Origin: Clostridia bacterium | Lineage (GTDB): Bacteria; Bacillota; Clostridia; Christensenellales; Aristaeellaceae | NCBI GenBank assembly: GCA_017541105.1 | Contig: JAFXZS010000002.1 | Coordinates: forward strand, 29,764 to 93,763 | Reading direction: 5' to 3' | DNA length: 64,000 bases | Shown: piece by piece, positions 31,525-41,326 of the stretch | Layout of the letters: every line of letters begins with the position of its first letter | Numbering within the stretch: the first letter of the stretch is position 1 | The notes under the pieces: generated by a model | What the model was told of the DNA's origin: nothing | Database searches by the model: none | Seen by the model: only the letters and a program-made list of their open reading frames with translations | Program-made: the position numbers and the translations under genes

Positions 31525-32793
31525 ATGAGGAGACAATGGTACCGGCTGGATAATGCGGCGCTGATCTTCCCGGCGGTGATGCGGCGAAACTGGAACAATG
31601 TATTCCGGGTTTCCGTGACCTTGAAGGAGCAGGTGGATCCTGCGGTGCTGAACCGGGCGATCGGGGATCTTCGCACGCGGTTTCCCACGATATTTGTGAA
31701 ACTGCGCAAGGGCTTTTTCTGGTATTATCTGGAGACCGTGGATCAGGCACCGGAAGCCGAACAGGATTATGCCTGGCCGCTGACGCCCATGACGCAAAAG
31801 GCTTTGCGGAAATGCTGCGTGCGCATTCTCTATTATGAAAACCGAATTGCTGCGGAATTCTTCCATTCCGTTACGGACGGAACGGGCGGTATGGTATTTC
31901 TCAAAAACCTTGCCGCGCGGTACCTGACGCTGAAGGAAGGAGTGGAGATTCCGGCAGAGGGGGATCTGGTACGCCCGGAGGAAGAGCCGAAGGCGGAGGA
32001 AACACGGGACTGCTTTCAGCTTTGCGGAGCAAAGAAGACCGTGTCCCGGGCAGAGGAAAACGCCTACCGGCTGCGGGGAAATCCGGAGGAGGACCGATTC
32101 CTTACGATTGTAACGGGCATTCTGCCTGCAGAGCGACTGCTGGAGAAAGCGCATGCACAGCAGGTGACCGTTACGGCTTATCTGGCGGCGGTGCTTGCGG
32201 AGGCAGTCCTGGAGCGCCAGCGGGAGGAGCCCGGATCCCACCGGCGCAGACATATCAAAATCACGATTCCTGTCAACCTGCGGCGTATTTTCGGGCTGAA
32301 TACATTTCGTAATTTTACCCTTGCGGTGAATATCGGATTTGATCCGGCACTGGGGGAGTATACCCATGAGGAGATCTGCCGGCTGATGTATCACCAGCTG
32401 GCTGCGGAAACCATCCGGCAGCGGATGGCGGGACGGGTGACTGCGAACGTGGATCCGCAGCGGAATCTGTTTCTCCGGCTGATTCCCCTGCCGTTCAAGA
32501 CGATGGTGATGCGCCTGGTGTATTATTTCAGCGGCGAAAGCAAGGGCTGCCTGAATCTTTCGAATATGGGGGAGCTGCGGCTGCCGGAAACGATGGCACC
32601 GTATGTGGAACGGTTTGATTTTATTATCGGTGTCCAGTATTCCTATCCGAACAACTGCAGCGTGGTCACATGGCAGGGGAAGACCTATATCAGCATGATC
32701 CGCGGCATTCGGGATTCAGAACTGGAAAGGCTGTTCTTTTCCCGCCTGGTGGAAGAAGGCATCCCCGTGGAGATTGAGAGCAACGGACGGTGA
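31525..32793 (+). CDS. Condensation-fold acyltransferase (alcohol acetyltransferase-like)
   Basis: 422-residue protein of the chloramphenicol-acetyltransferase/condensation superfamily. The catalytic motif HSVTDG (HxxxDG) is in EFFHSVTDGTGG near residue 115, and the second half has the IPVNLR and FRNFTLAVNIG segments typical of the fold. It would acylate an alcohol, lipid or polyketide-like acceptor. The ATG at 31525 was preferred over GTG 31522 because of the spacing from CAGGAGAG. A zinc-ribbon membrane protein (DUF6320) follows by 4 bp, a pairing common in clostridia. Confidence 0.8.
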   Translation: MRRQWYRLDNAALIFPAVMRRNWNNVFRVSVTLKEQVDPAVLNRAIGDLRTRFPTIFVKLRKGFFWYYLETVDQAPEAEQDYAWPLTPMTQKALRKCCVRILYYENRIAAEFFHSVTDGTGGMVFLKNLAARYLTLKEGVEIPAEGDLVRPEEEPKAEETRDCFQLCGAKKTVSRAEENAYRLRGNPEEDRFLTIVTGILPAERLLEKAHAQQVTVTAYLAAVLAEAVLERQREEPGSHRRRHIKITIPVNLRRIFGLNTFRNFTLAVNIGFDPALGEYTHEEICRLMYHQLAAETIRQRMAGRVTANVDPQRNLFLRLIPLPFKTMVMRLVYYFSGESKGCLNLSNMGELRLPETMAPYVERFDFIIGVQYSYPNNCSVVTWQGKTYISMIRGIRDSELERLFFSRLVEEGIPVEIESNGR

Positions 32794-32797
32794 GGAC

Positions 32798-33490
32798 ATG
32801 TATTGTATTTATTGCGGAGTCAAGCTGCAGGATAACAGCGCGGAGTGCCCGCTGTGCCACACGCCGGTTGTCCTGATTCCGGGGCCCCCCCGGAAGGCGG
32901 CGCCTTATTCCGACCGGCTTCCCCAGGCGGAAAAACAGAGCGGAAAGCTGCTGCTGCTTGGACTGGTGACGGTGATTCTGGCTGCCACGGCGCTGGGCTG
33001 CCTGATTTTCTGCCTGAAGACATACGGAGCGGTGAGCTGGAGCGGAATCGCGGCGCTGGGGATTGCACTCGGATGGATCTGGCTGATTCTGCCGATGTGG
33101 TTTCCTCGATGGCGGCCGATGGTTTTTCTGCCGGTGGATTTTGCCGCGGCCGGGGGATATCTGCTTTACCTGTGCGTGCAGACAGGGGGGAACTGGTTCC
33201 TGAGCTTCGCCTTTCCCGTGACTGGGATGGCGGCAGCGCTGACGCTGGCCGGCGTGGCGATGATGCGCTATATCTGCCAGGGGAGGCTGCGGCTGATGAG
33301 CCTGCTGCTGATCGTGATCGGGCTGAGTTTTATTCTGGTGGAATTCTTTCAGCATCTTACCTTCGCGACACCGATGTTCGTATGGTCGCTGTACTGTGTG
33401 ACGGGATTCTGCCTGATCGGGCTGTTCCTTTTTGCGGCCTCTTTTATTCCGCCGATGCGTTCGTGGCTTCGAAGAAAATTTTTCTTCTGA
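32798..33490 (+). CDS. DUF6320 zinc-ribbon membrane protein
   Basis: 230-residue protein with a short zinc ribbon at the N-terminus (CIYCGVKL and CPLCHTP, residues 3-24) and about six membrane helices between residues 50 and 220. It is translationally close to the acyltransferase and probably anchors or assists it; DUF6320 has no assigned function. It is followed by 151 bp with no gene, containing only GC-rich hairpins and the SD of the next gene. Confidence 0.78.
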   Translation: MYCIYCGVKLQDNSAECPLCHTPVVLIPGPPRKAAPYSDRLPQAEKQSGKLLLLGLVTVILAATALGCLIFCLKTYGAVSWSGIAALGIALGWIWLILPMWFPRWRPMVFLPVDFAAAGGYLLYLCVQTGGNWFLSFAFPVTGMAAALTLAGVAMMRYICQGRLRLMSLLLIVIGLSFILVEFFQHLTFATPMFVWSLYCVTGFCLIGLFLFAASFIPPMRSWLRRKFFF

Positions 33491-33641
33491 GGGAACAAAT
33501 CCGAACCGCCCTGCGTATTAAATGTGCGGGAGCATCCGGGAGACGCCGGGTCCTCCCGGGAGCCGGCGCCTCTTTCTGCAGGAGGCGAAATGCCTGCCGT
33601 GCCTGAATCTGGAAGAAACTGTATGACCCGGAGGAAAGAAT

Positions 33642-36140
33642 ATGAGAATCGGAATCAGGATCCTGACCTTCTGCCTGGCGCTTTGCCTGCTGGCTTTTGC
33701 CGGGGCTGCCCGTGCAGAAGGAATCCATCAGGAAGTAACGGACGCTTCCCTGAACCTGGAAGCGAGACTTGGGTATGAGGGTCAGGTGACCTATGGGAAA
33801 TATATCCCGATCCGCGTAACGGTGCGGAATCAGGGAGAGGACCTGGAAGGGATTCTGGGGGTGAACGCTTACGCAAACACCGCAAAGTATGATCGCTTTG
33901 AGATGGCGGTGAGCGTGCCCGCCGGAGGAGAGCGTACTTTTGTTCTTCCGGTGAAGGCAGGTATACGCCAGGATACCTTTACGGTGGAAATACTGCGTTC
34001 CGGGGAAGTCCTGTGCGCGGTGAACGTGCATCCGGAAGGGACGATCAACCCATCCGCCATGCTGGTGGGGGTGCTGAGCACGCGGCCGCGGCAGCTTGCG
34101 AATCTGGACATTTCGCAGGAGAGCGATCCCCTGCAGCGCTATGAATACTGGCAGACGGTTCCGCTGACTCCGGAAACCCTGCCGGAAAACCGGAACCTGC
34201 TGGATGCCTTCGGAATGATTGTTCTGGACGATACGGATCCGGCGCTTCTGACGGACCGGCAGAAGGATGCGCTGAAGGCCTGGGTGAGAAGCGGGCGGAT
34301 TCTGCTGTGCGGAGGCGGTGCTTATGCGCCGACCAATCTGGCCTTCCTTGGAGAGATGACAGCGCTGAAGACGGAGAATTTCTGTGTGTCCGCTTCCGTA
34401 CTGCCGACGCTGACATCCTGGATCGGATCGAATGCTTCCGCCCGGAAACCGGAGATTGCTCTGGCAAAGCTGGCGGGCGCGGATCCCCTTGTTTCGGACG
34501 CGGACGGGAACGGACTGATCTGGCGGGAGACAGCCGGGTCCGGGCGTGTTTATACACTGGCCTGGGAAGCCGGAGACGCTGCCCTGAACACGGAAAGCCT
34601 TCTGCGGTATTTTTATCAGGCCATGCTGCTGAAAACAGACAATTCGCTGTATTCTTCCGCCCTTTATTCTGCAGGAGACAATACTTCCGGGTCATGCTTC
34701 GCGGGAGAATGGTATCCGATGGAGATTTCCAGCCCTCTGCCGTTTGCTGCAATCCTGGCAGTCGTCGCCGCGCTGCTGGGCTGCGGAACGTGGTTTGTTC
34801 TGAAAAAGGTTGGAAAAACAGGCTGGATGTGGGTGATCCTGCCGGGCTTGTCGGTGGCCGCGGCAGCCGTGATTGCCATCCTCAGCGGGCAAAGCGCCCT
34901 GAACGGACCTGCGGCGGTGACGACAGTGACCCTGGTGCAGAATGATGACGGGGAGATCACGCGCTATACCTCGGTGAATGCGGCAGCCCCGAACAGCGGT
35001 GTGCATGTTTTTTCCATGGAGGGAGAAACGCTTGCTCCGGTCATCTATGATGATTATTACTGGTACGAGGATGAGAATGAGGCACCGAAGCAGCCGGCTC
35101 AGCTGCGGACGCTGAGGACCTGGGGCGGGGAGGAGACCGTGGCGGTGAACGCAGACGCGCCGTGGCAGGTGGTCTCCCTGTTTGCCGCCCGCCGGGATGA
35201 TCCGGGCGGACGGGTGGAAAGTGAGATCTGGATGGAGAACGACGGCCTTCACGGTGTTGTGACGAACGGCACCGGCCTCTCCCTGCAGGAGGGAGTTGTT
35301 CTGACACCGTACGGATTTGTCCGGATACCGGCCCTTGCTCCGGGAGAGAGCAATGATTTTATGCTGGAGTCTGTGACCGCGCAGGATCCCGCGAACCCGG
35401 TGTATAAAGACGGCATCATGCTTTCAAATGTTTCCTACAGCGGCCTGTACAGCATTCTTCAGGCAGCCTTTGGACAGGACGGGGAGCATGCGGACAGCAA
35501 CAGCCGCGGAGAAATGCTGGCGGGCCTGGCAAATACCGCGTCAGATCAGCTGAGCCAGGTGAAAGAAAAGCTTTCGGGGAGCGGCGGTACGCGGGCGCAG
35601 TTTCTGTACTGCGCGGAGAGCGCAGAAGATATCAGCGCTCCGCTGAAGGCGGACGGAAAACCGGCAGAAACGGCGGCTGCTGTTGCGCTGGTTTGCGCGG
35701 AGATGAAATATACGCCGATCGGCCGGACCGGAGTGGTTTTCCACGCGCCGGGTACGGACGCGGCCGTACGCTGTGAACTGGATGCCCAGAGAATGCCCGC
35801 GGGCGACATGATCGGCGCAGCCAGCAGATACTATCATACGCTTTCCGAATATCCGACATTCCGGTTTACTTTGGAGGATACCGGGGATCTGGAGATTTCC
35901 CGCCTGATGATCAGCCTGGAGAGCTGGTACATCGGCCAGACGAACGGTTTCCTGCTCAATGCGTATCTGAAGACCTGGGACCCGGTGAACCTGAATGAGG
36001 CGGTCAAGAATCCCGCACTGTATCTGGACCGGGGAGGCAATCTGTATGTCCAGCTGCGCCCTGCCGTAAACGATGCCTATGCGGATGTTCCGACACCGAC
36101 GCTGACACTGGAGGGGAGGGTGAAACATGCTGATCCTTGA
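33642..36140 (+). CDS. Large exported membrane protein of the MoxR cluster
   Basis: 832-residue envelope protein. It has a cleavable signal peptide (ILTFCLALCLLAFAGAARA), a beta-rich N-terminal domain (residues about 40-130, with PIRVTVRNQGEDLEGILGVNAYAN), a Rossmann-like region resembling the Gld/GATase-like domains (LLDAFGMIVLDDTDPALLTDRQKDALKAWVRSGRILLCGGG), two membrane helices near residues 367-415 and a long extracytoplasmic C-terminal region. This is the layout of proteins that accompany GldG-type ABC exporters. It overlaps the ABC ATPase gene by 14 bases. It is the first gene of an eight-gene co-directional cluster through 45546. Exact family not recognised. Confidence 0.75.
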   Translation: MRIGIRILTFCLALCLLAFAGAARAEGIHQEVTDASLNLEARLGYEGQVTYGKYIPIRVTVRNQGEDLEGILGVNAYANTAKYDRFEMAVSVPAGGERTFVLPVKAGIRQDTFTVEILRSGEVLCAVNVHPEGTINPSAMLVGVLSTRPRQLANLDISQESDPLQRYEYWQTVPLTPETLPENRNLLDAFGMIVLDDTDPALLTDRQKDALKAWVRSGRILLCGGGAYAPTNLAFLGEMTALKTENFCVSASVLPTLTSWIGSNASARKPEIALAKLAGADPLVSDADGNGLIWRETAGSGRVYTLAWEAGDAALNTESLLRYFYQAMLLKTDNSLYSSALYSAGDNTSGSCFAGEWYPMEISSPLPFAAILAVVAALLGCGTWFVLKKVGKTGWMWVILPGLSVAAAAVIAILSGQSALNGPAAVTTVTLVQNDDGEITRYTSVNAAAPNSGVHVFSMEGETLAPVIYDDYYWYEDENEAPKQPAQLRTLRTWGGEETVAVNADAPWQVVSLFAARRDDPGGRVESEIWMENDGLHGVVTNGTGLSLQEGVVLTPYGFVRIPALAPGESNDFMLESVTAQDPANPVYKDGIMLSNVSYSGLYSILQAAFGQDGEHADSNSRGEMLAGLANTASDQLSQVKEKLSGSGGTRAQFLYCAESAEDISAPLKADGKPAETAAAVALVCAEMKYTPIGRTGVVFHAPGTDAAVRCELDAQRMPAGDMIGAASRYYHTLSEYPTFRFTLEDTGDLEISRLMISLESWYIGQTNGFLLNAYLKTWDPVNLNEAVKNPALYLDRGGNLYVQLRPAVNDAYADVPTPTLTLEGRVKHADP

Positions 36141-37065
36141 TGCACTGACCCGGGATTACGGGCATTTCCGGGCACTGGACGGGCTGTCACTGGAGATTGC
36201 GGACGGCCAGCTGCACGGCTTTGTAGGCCCGAACGGCGCCGGAAAGACGACGACCATGCGCATTCTCGCGACACTGCTGAAACCGACTTCCGGCCATGCG
36301 ACGATCGATGGGGTGGACGTGGTAAAAAGCGGCTTTGAGGCGCGGAAACTGATCGGCTACATGCCGGATTTCTTTGGGGTATATGACGCGCTGAAATGCT
36401 GGGAATACCTTGATTTTTACGGCCGGTGCTACCGGCTGTCCGCACGGGAAAGGCGGCGGATGACGGAACAGCTGCTGGATCTTGTGCAGCTGGCAGATAA
36501 GCGGGACGCATATGTGGATTCCCTGAGCCGGGGAATGAAACAGAGGCTCTGCCTGGCCCGCAGCCTGATCCACGATCCGAAGCTTCTGATTCTGGATGAG
36601 CCTGCCAGCGGGATGGACCCCCGGGCGCGTTCGGAAATGAAAGGGATCCTGCGTACCTTACGGGAGATCGGCAAGACGGTTCTGATCTCCAGCCACATCC
36701 TTCCCGAACTCAGTGAAATGTGCGACAGCCTGACAATCCTGGATCACGGACATCTTGTTTTTTCCGGATCGGTGGAAGCGCTGGCTGAAAAGATGAACGG
36801 GAATGCGCCGCTGGAGATTCGCCTGCAGGAAGGATGCGGCGAATCAGCGGTGGAATCGGCGGTGTCCTGCCTGAAAGAAATACCTTTTATCACGGAAATC
36901 CTGCAGGAAGCTCCCTGCCTGCTGCGCGCCCGGACAGAAGGCGGCGAGGAAGAGAGCGCGCAGGCGCTGCGGGAACTGATTTCCCGCGGTATACCTGTCT
37001 GCGATTTCCACCGTTCACCCATGAATCTGGAGAAGGTCTTTATGGAGGTGACGGAAGATGCTTAA
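36127..37065 (+). CDS. ABC-2 type transporter ATP-binding protein
   Basis: 312-residue ABC ATPase with Walker A GPNGAGKTT (about 37-45), signature LSRGMKQRL, Walker B LLILDEPASGMDP and the switch His in SSHILPEL. The C-terminal 90 residues are an accessory domain typical of multidrug, lipid or Gld-like exporters. It overlaps the upstream envelope protein gene and the downstream permease gene (8 bases), so the three are coupled. The cargo is unknown; the MoxR genes further on suggest cell-envelope assembly and not antibiotic export. Confidence 0.92.
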   Translation: MLILDALTRDYGHFRALDGLSLEIADGQLHGFVGPNGAGKTTTMRILATLLKPTSGHATIDGVDVVKSGFEARKLIGYMPDFFGVYDALKCWEYLDFYGRCYRLSARERRRMTEQLLDLVQLADKRDAYVDSLSRGMKQRLCLARSLIHDPKLLILDEPASGMDPRARSEMKGILRTLREIGKTVLISSHILPELSEMCDSLTILDHGHLVFSGSVEALAEKMNGNAPLEIRLQEGCGESAVESAVSCLKEIPFITEILQEAPCLLRARTEGGEEESAQALRELISRGIPVCDFHRSPMNLEKVFMEVTEDA

Positions 37066-37963
37066 TCCGATTCTGTCCTTTTCTGTGACCCGCCGCATGC
37101 GTTCCCCGAAGACAATTCTGATTGTGGCGGCCTGGCTCGCAGTTCTTCTGGGGATTTCCGTTCTGACGATGGGTTCGCTCTTCGGACGCCAGGCAAACCT
37201 GTACAATCTGCGGTCCGGCCTGACCTGCTATGCCGTGCTGCTCCTTGCGCAGTTCTTCCTGCTTGTGCTGATTGCTCCGGCCATGACCAGCGGCGCGATT
37301 GCCGGAGAGCGGGAACGCCAGACGCTGGAGCTCCTGCTCGTGACGAATACCCGTCCCCTTCGGATTGTCCTGGGCAAGGCGATGGAAAGCTTTGCCGTGC
37401 TGCTGCTGCTGATCGTCTGCGGCCTGCCGGTGATGTGCCTGCCGTTGACGGTCGGCGCGGTGACCCTGAGCCAGATCCTGGCCGGGGAGCTGTTTCTGCT
37501 GGCGATCGCATTCGGGGCGGTGTGCGTGGGGATTCTGGCCTCCTCGCTGTCCCGTTCGACAGTGGTCTCCAGTGTGATCAGCTATATCCTGCTGCTCCTG
37601 ATCGGGTTTGTCACCGCGCTGCCTCTTTTCGCGGAACCCGGGGAGGCCGTGACGAATGTGGTGTATGATTCCGCGAAGCTTTCGGCGCTGACACCCTCGC
37701 GCGCGCTGTCGATGATTCCGCCGCTGCTTCTGGTGAATCCGGGTTATGCGCTGGCCGCTCTCCTTCAGGGGCAGCTGAAGATCTTCTCGGATGTGATGCA
37801 GTATCATGAGATGGGCCGCCTCCTCTGCGAGTTCCGGCTGATGGACCGGCTCGGAGGGCAGACGGCGGCGCTGATCTCCTGCGGGGTGATTACGGTGATG
37901 GGGGCGGTGATGCTGCTGCTGGCCGCGGCAGCTGTCCGCGGGAAATCACGCGCTGCCCGGTAA
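37058..37963 (+). CDS. ABC-2 transporter permease
   Basis: 301-residue membrane permease with about six helices, paired with the preceding ATPase. The GAIAGERERQTLELLLVT motif between helices 2 and 3 is the hallmark of ABC-2 permeases (NatB/CcmB-like). It overlaps the ATPase gene by 8 bases. Together with the 832-residue envelope protein it forms the exporter half of the MoxR cluster. Confidence 0.9.
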   Translation: MLNPILSFSVTRRMRSPKTILIVAAWLAVLLGISVLTMGSLFGRQANLYNLRSGLTCYAVLLLAQFFLLVLIAPAMTSGAIAGERERQTLELLLVTNTRPLRIVLGKAMESFAVLLLLIVCGLPVMCLPLTVGAVTLSQILAGELFLLAIAFGAVCVGILASSLSRSTVVSSVISYILLLLIGFVTALPLFAEPGEAVTNVVYDSAKLSALTPSRALSMIPPLLLVNPGYALAALLQGQLKIFSDVMQYHEMGRLLCEFRLMDRLGGQTAALISCGVITVMGAVMLLLAAAAVRGKSRAAR

Positions 37964-38008
37964 AAACACTGAAAAGGATGAAAACGCGGAAAGGCTGGAT
38001 ATGACGCA

Positions 38009-39469
38009 ATGAAGGAGCTGCTCCGGGCACTGCGCCCGGTCAAAAAACGAATACGGCGGAATCGGCTGCTCCAGGGCGCCGCGGCAGGCTTTGCGGCAGG
38101 ATCGTTTGCCGCGCTGGCGCTGCTGGCGGCTGCCCGTTTTGTTCCGCTGGAAGGGAAGTGGCTGTGGGCCGGCGCAGCTTTGGCGGCCTGTGTGCTTCTC
38201 TTTGCCGCCGGGAACGCGGTGCGGCCGGTGCCTGCACAGGAGGCGGCACAGGCAGCGGATGCCTGCGGCCTGCAGGAGCGGGCGGTTACCGCGCTGGAAC
38301 TGGCGCAGCTTTCCCTGCAAGGTCCGGCGGGAGAACTGGCGAAGGTTCAGCGGCAGGACGCCTGTGAACATCTGCGGCTGCTGGATATCAAGGCAATCAG
38401 GACGCAGTTTCCGAAACGGATGCTGGTGTCGGGCTGCGCCGCGCTGATCCTGTGCGCAGGGACGATGCTGCTGCCCGGAGACGGCGACCGGATCGCCGCA
38501 GAGCGGCAGGCCCTGCGGGAAAAGGTTGCCGCCCTTTCCGGACAGATGGACAAGGCCGCCGGGGAGGACGAGGAGCGCCTGGGTGAAAAAGATAAGGCGG
38601 AGCTTCGGAAGATCACGGAAGAACTGAAGCGGGATCTGGACCGAAGCAAGGATGAGGCGGACGCGCTGGTGGCACTGGACCGGGCGGAGAAAAGGATGGA
38701 ACAGATGCGCCGGAAAACGGCCGGTGAAACGGCCGACCAGCTGGCGGATGCCCTGCGGGACGCCGGGCTGGACCGGATGGCGGAGGCGCTTCAGTCCGGG
38801 GACGGCGCGGCACTGCAGGAAGCCCTGGAAAGCGCGGACGCTTCCGCTCTCACGAAGGCGGCGGAGGGACTCAGCGGCGAAGCCGCCGATCTGGCCCGGA
38901 CGCTGGCAAACGGCGATCTGACCGCGGCGGAGCTTCAGGCTGCCCTGGAGGCGATGCAGGGAAGCGGACTGCAGGCGTCGCAGCAGGCGCTTGAAGCGAT
39001 GAAAGCGGCACTCGGCATGGCCGGGAGCCAGCTGAAACCGGGAGATCAGGCGGGGGAAGGCGGAACCATCGGCGGCGCTTCCGCCGGAAAAAACGGAGCC
39101 GGCGGCGGCGCCGGCAAGGGATCGACGAACGAGGACCAGGGCGCTTCCGCTTCAGCCAGCAGCGAGGGCCCCGTGAAGGGCTCTGAGGCGCCTGAATACC
39201 GCGAAGGCAAATATGAAACAATCTACGATCCGGAGAAAGCAGAGACCCTTTCCCGGGACGTGATGACCGAGCAGAACCGGCAGGGGCAGGATTCGGTGCA
39301 GATCGAGGCCGGGCCGGGCAGAGGGCGGACCGACGGAGATGTGCCTTTCGGCCAGGTGGTCGGGGAATACGCCCGAACGGAGACACGGGCAGCAGAACAG
39401 GCTTCCCTGACCCGGGAACAGAAGGAATGGGTGGACGAATATTTCCGGAAGCTGACGGATGAAGAATAA
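38009..39469 (+). CDS. Membrane-anchored coiled-coil protein of the MoxR cluster
   Basis: 486-residue protein. Two helices near residues 20-68 and one near 138-155 are followed by a long charged alpha-helical region (about 165-345) rich in Ala, Glu, Lys and Arg, then a Gly/Ser-rich linker (about 350-390) and a short C-terminal tail ending in EQKEWVDEYFRKLTDEE. This resembles DUF4175-type proteins found next to MoxR ATPases and von Willebrand proteins. The gene lies 21 bp before moxR. It may form the membrane platform that the AAA+ ATPase acts on. Sequence composition is biased, so homology searches must mask low complexity. Confidence 0.7.
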   Translation: MKELLRALRPVKKRIRRNRLLQGAAAGFAAGSFAALALLAAARFVPLEGKWLWAGAALAACVLLFAAGNAVRPVPAQEAAQAADACGLQERAVTALELAQLSLQGPAGELAKVQRQDACEHLRLLDIKAIRTQFPKRMLVSGCAALILCAGTMLLPGDGDRIAAERQALREKVAALSGQMDKAAGEDEERLGEKDKAELRKITEELKRDLDRSKDEADALVALDRAEKRMEQMRRKTAGETADQLADALRDAGLDRMAEALQSGDGAALQEALESADASALTKAAEGLSGEAADLARTLANGDLTAAELQAALEAMQGSGLQASQQALEAMKAALGMAGSQLKPGDQAGEGGTIGGASAGKNGAGGGAGKGSTNEDQGASASASSEGPVKGSEAPEYREGKYETIYDPEKAETLSRDVMTEQNRQGQDSVQIEAGPGRGRTDGDVPFGQVVGEYARTETRAAEQASLTREQKEWVDEYFRKLTDEE

Positions 39470-39490
39470 ACAGGCAGGAGGAACAGGTAT

Positions 39491-40468
39491 ATGAACACAA
39501 ATGAATCCATCACCGCTTTTGCGGAACGTTATGAAAAAATCCGCCGGGAGATCGCAAAGGAGATGATCGGCCAGGAGGATGTGGTGGAACATCTGCTGCT
39601 GGCGGTGATTGCGGGAGGCAACGTGCTGCTTGAGGGTGTACCGGGCCTGGGAAAGACCCATCTTGTACGCGTGCTGAGCAAGGTGCTGGATCTGCCGTTT
39701 TCACGCATCCAGTTTACTCCGGACCTGATGCCCGCGGACATTACAGGCACCAATATCCTTGTCCGCACGGAGGAAGGGAACGCGTTCCGCTTTCAGGCAG
39801 GGCCGCTGTTTTCCTCCCTGGTGCTGGCCGATGAAATCAACCGCGCCACGCCAAAGACGCAGGCGGCGCTGCTGGAAGCCATGCAGGAGCATAGTGTGAC
39901 CGTGGCCGGTGAAACAATGAAGCTGCCGGAACCTTATTTCGTGCTTGCCACGCAGAATCCGGTGGAACAGGAAGGAACCTACCCGCTGCCGGAGGCACAG
40001 CTGGACCGCTTCCTTTTCAAGGTGCTCGTACCCTTCCCGACGCTGGGCGAGCTGGGGGACATTATGAACCTGACCATCGGGCAGAGGACCGGGGACGCGC
40101 GGAAGGCCGCGGATGCCGGGGAACTGATGGAGATGCGGGAGACGGCAAAACAGGTGCCGATCGCGTCCAGCGTGCAGGAAAGCGCGCTGAAGCTGGTTCT
40201 CGCAACCCATCCGGATCAGGCGGACGCTCCCGAGACCACGCGGAAGTATCTGCGCTTCGGCGCCAGCCCCCGCGCGGCACAGGCGATTCTGTCAACGGCA
40301 CGGGTCCGTGCGCTGGAGCAGGGACGGTATAATGTGGCGTATGAGGATATCCGTTATGTGGCGCCTGCCTGCCTGCGGCACCGCCTGGCACTGAACTTTG
40401 CCGCTGTGACGGAGGGAAAGGCGATGGAGGAGATCCTTCGGGAACTGGTGGACACGTATGTTAAGTGA
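39491..40468 (+). CDS. MoxR-type AAA+ ATPase
   Basis: 325-residue MoxR ATPase. Walker A is GVPGLGKTH (about 45-53), Walker B is SLVLADEINRATPKTQ, and sensor 1 lies in FVLATQNPVEQEGTYPLPEAQLDRF, the MoxR signature. MoxR proteins act as chaperone-like assembly factors for VWA and DUF58 partners. The gene overlaps the DUF58 gene by 11 bases and follows the coiled-coil protein gene. A shared role in building or activating the VWA complex is inferred. Confidence 0.95.
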   Translation: MNTNESITAFAERYEKIRREIAKEMIGQEDVVEHLLLAVIAGGNVLLEGVPGLGKTHLVRVLSKVLDLPFSRIQFTPDLMPADITGTNILVRTEEGNAFRFQAGPLFSSLVLADEINRATPKTQAALLEAMQEHSVTVAGETMKLPEPYFVLATQNPVEQEGTYPLPEAQLDRFLFKVLVPFPTLGELGDIMNLTIGQRTGDARKAADAGELMEMRETAKQVPIASSVQESALKLVLATHPDQADAPETTRKYLRFGASPRAAQAILSTARVRALEQGRYNVAYEDIRYVAPACLRHRLALNFAAVTEGKAMEEILRELVDTYVK

Positions 40469-41306
40469 CGCTTTTCTGGCCCGGCTGGACACGCTGTTCC
40501 TGGCGGTGAGAGGGCGGGCGGCCGGCGGTGCGGGAGGAACCCGCAGGTCCCGGCAGACCGGAAGCTCGGCAGAGTTTTCCGATTACCGGGAATATATTCC
40601 CGGGGACGACATCCGGAGGATTGACTGGAACGCGCTCGCCCGGTTTGATAAGCTTTTTCTGAAGCTGTTCATGGAGGAACAGGAATCGGCGGTGACAGTG
40701 CTGCTGGACGGGAGCGCGTCGATGGCGGAAAAGTGGGATGCCGCGAAACAGGCGGCGGAAGCTTTGGGCTATCTGGCGCTGACCGGGGGCGACCGGCTGC
40801 GTGTTTTTGTGCTGCAGGAGGCCGGGAACCGGGAAAGCCCGCACATGGCCGGCCGGCCGGCGTATGCCCGCCTGGAACAGTTTTTGTCCGCCTGCGCCCC
40901 GGCGGGCGGCGGCACCCTGACAGACCGGATCCTTCGGGTGGAAGGGCTGCGGAAGGGACTTTGCTTTCTGATCAGCGACTGCTATGAAGAAGGCGGGATC
41001 GGACAGGCGCTGGATTATCTGCGCTACCGCGGGCAGGAATGCGCCGTCGTACAGACGCTGAGTTCTTTGGAGCTTTCACCGTCGATGGACGGGGCGCTGA
41101 AGCTGACGGACGCGGAAACCGGCGCCTCGGTGAACCTGCTGGCGGACCGCGGGGCAATGGAAAACTACCGGAACGCGCTGGCCGTTTTTCTTCGGGAAAT
41201 CCGGGAAACGTGCTTCCGGAGGGAGGTTCCCTGCTGCCTGCTCGATGCCGGAAAAAACTTTGAGGAAGAATGGATTCCGCTGCTTTCCCGGAGCGGGATG
41301 ATATAA
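40458..41306 (+). CDS. DUF58 protein (VWA-like)
   Basis: 282-residue DUF58 protein. The diagnostic segment is FSDYREYIPGDDIRRIDWNALARFDKLFLKLF, followed by LLDGSASM, a degenerate metal-ion-dependent adhesion site. It overlaps moxR by 11 bases, the standard MoxR-DUF58 pair. It probably binds MoxR and the VWA proteins downstream. No membrane segment is visible, so it is cytoplasmic. Confidence 0.92.
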   Translation: MLSDAFLARLDTLFLAVRGRAAGGAGGTRRSRQTGSSAEFSDYREYIPGDDIRRIDWNALARFDKLFLKLFMEEQESAVTVLLDGSASMAEKWDAAKQAAEALGYLALTGGDRLRVFVLQEAGNRESPHMAGRPAYARLEQFLSACAPAGGGTLTDRILRVEGLRKGLCFLISDCYEEGGIGQALDYLRYRGQECAVVQTLSSLELSPSMDGALKLTDAETGASVNLLADRGAMENYRNALAVFLREIRETCFRREVPCCLLDAGKNFEEEWIPLLSRSGMI

Positions 41307-41326
41307 CATATGAGGAAGTGACTGGA

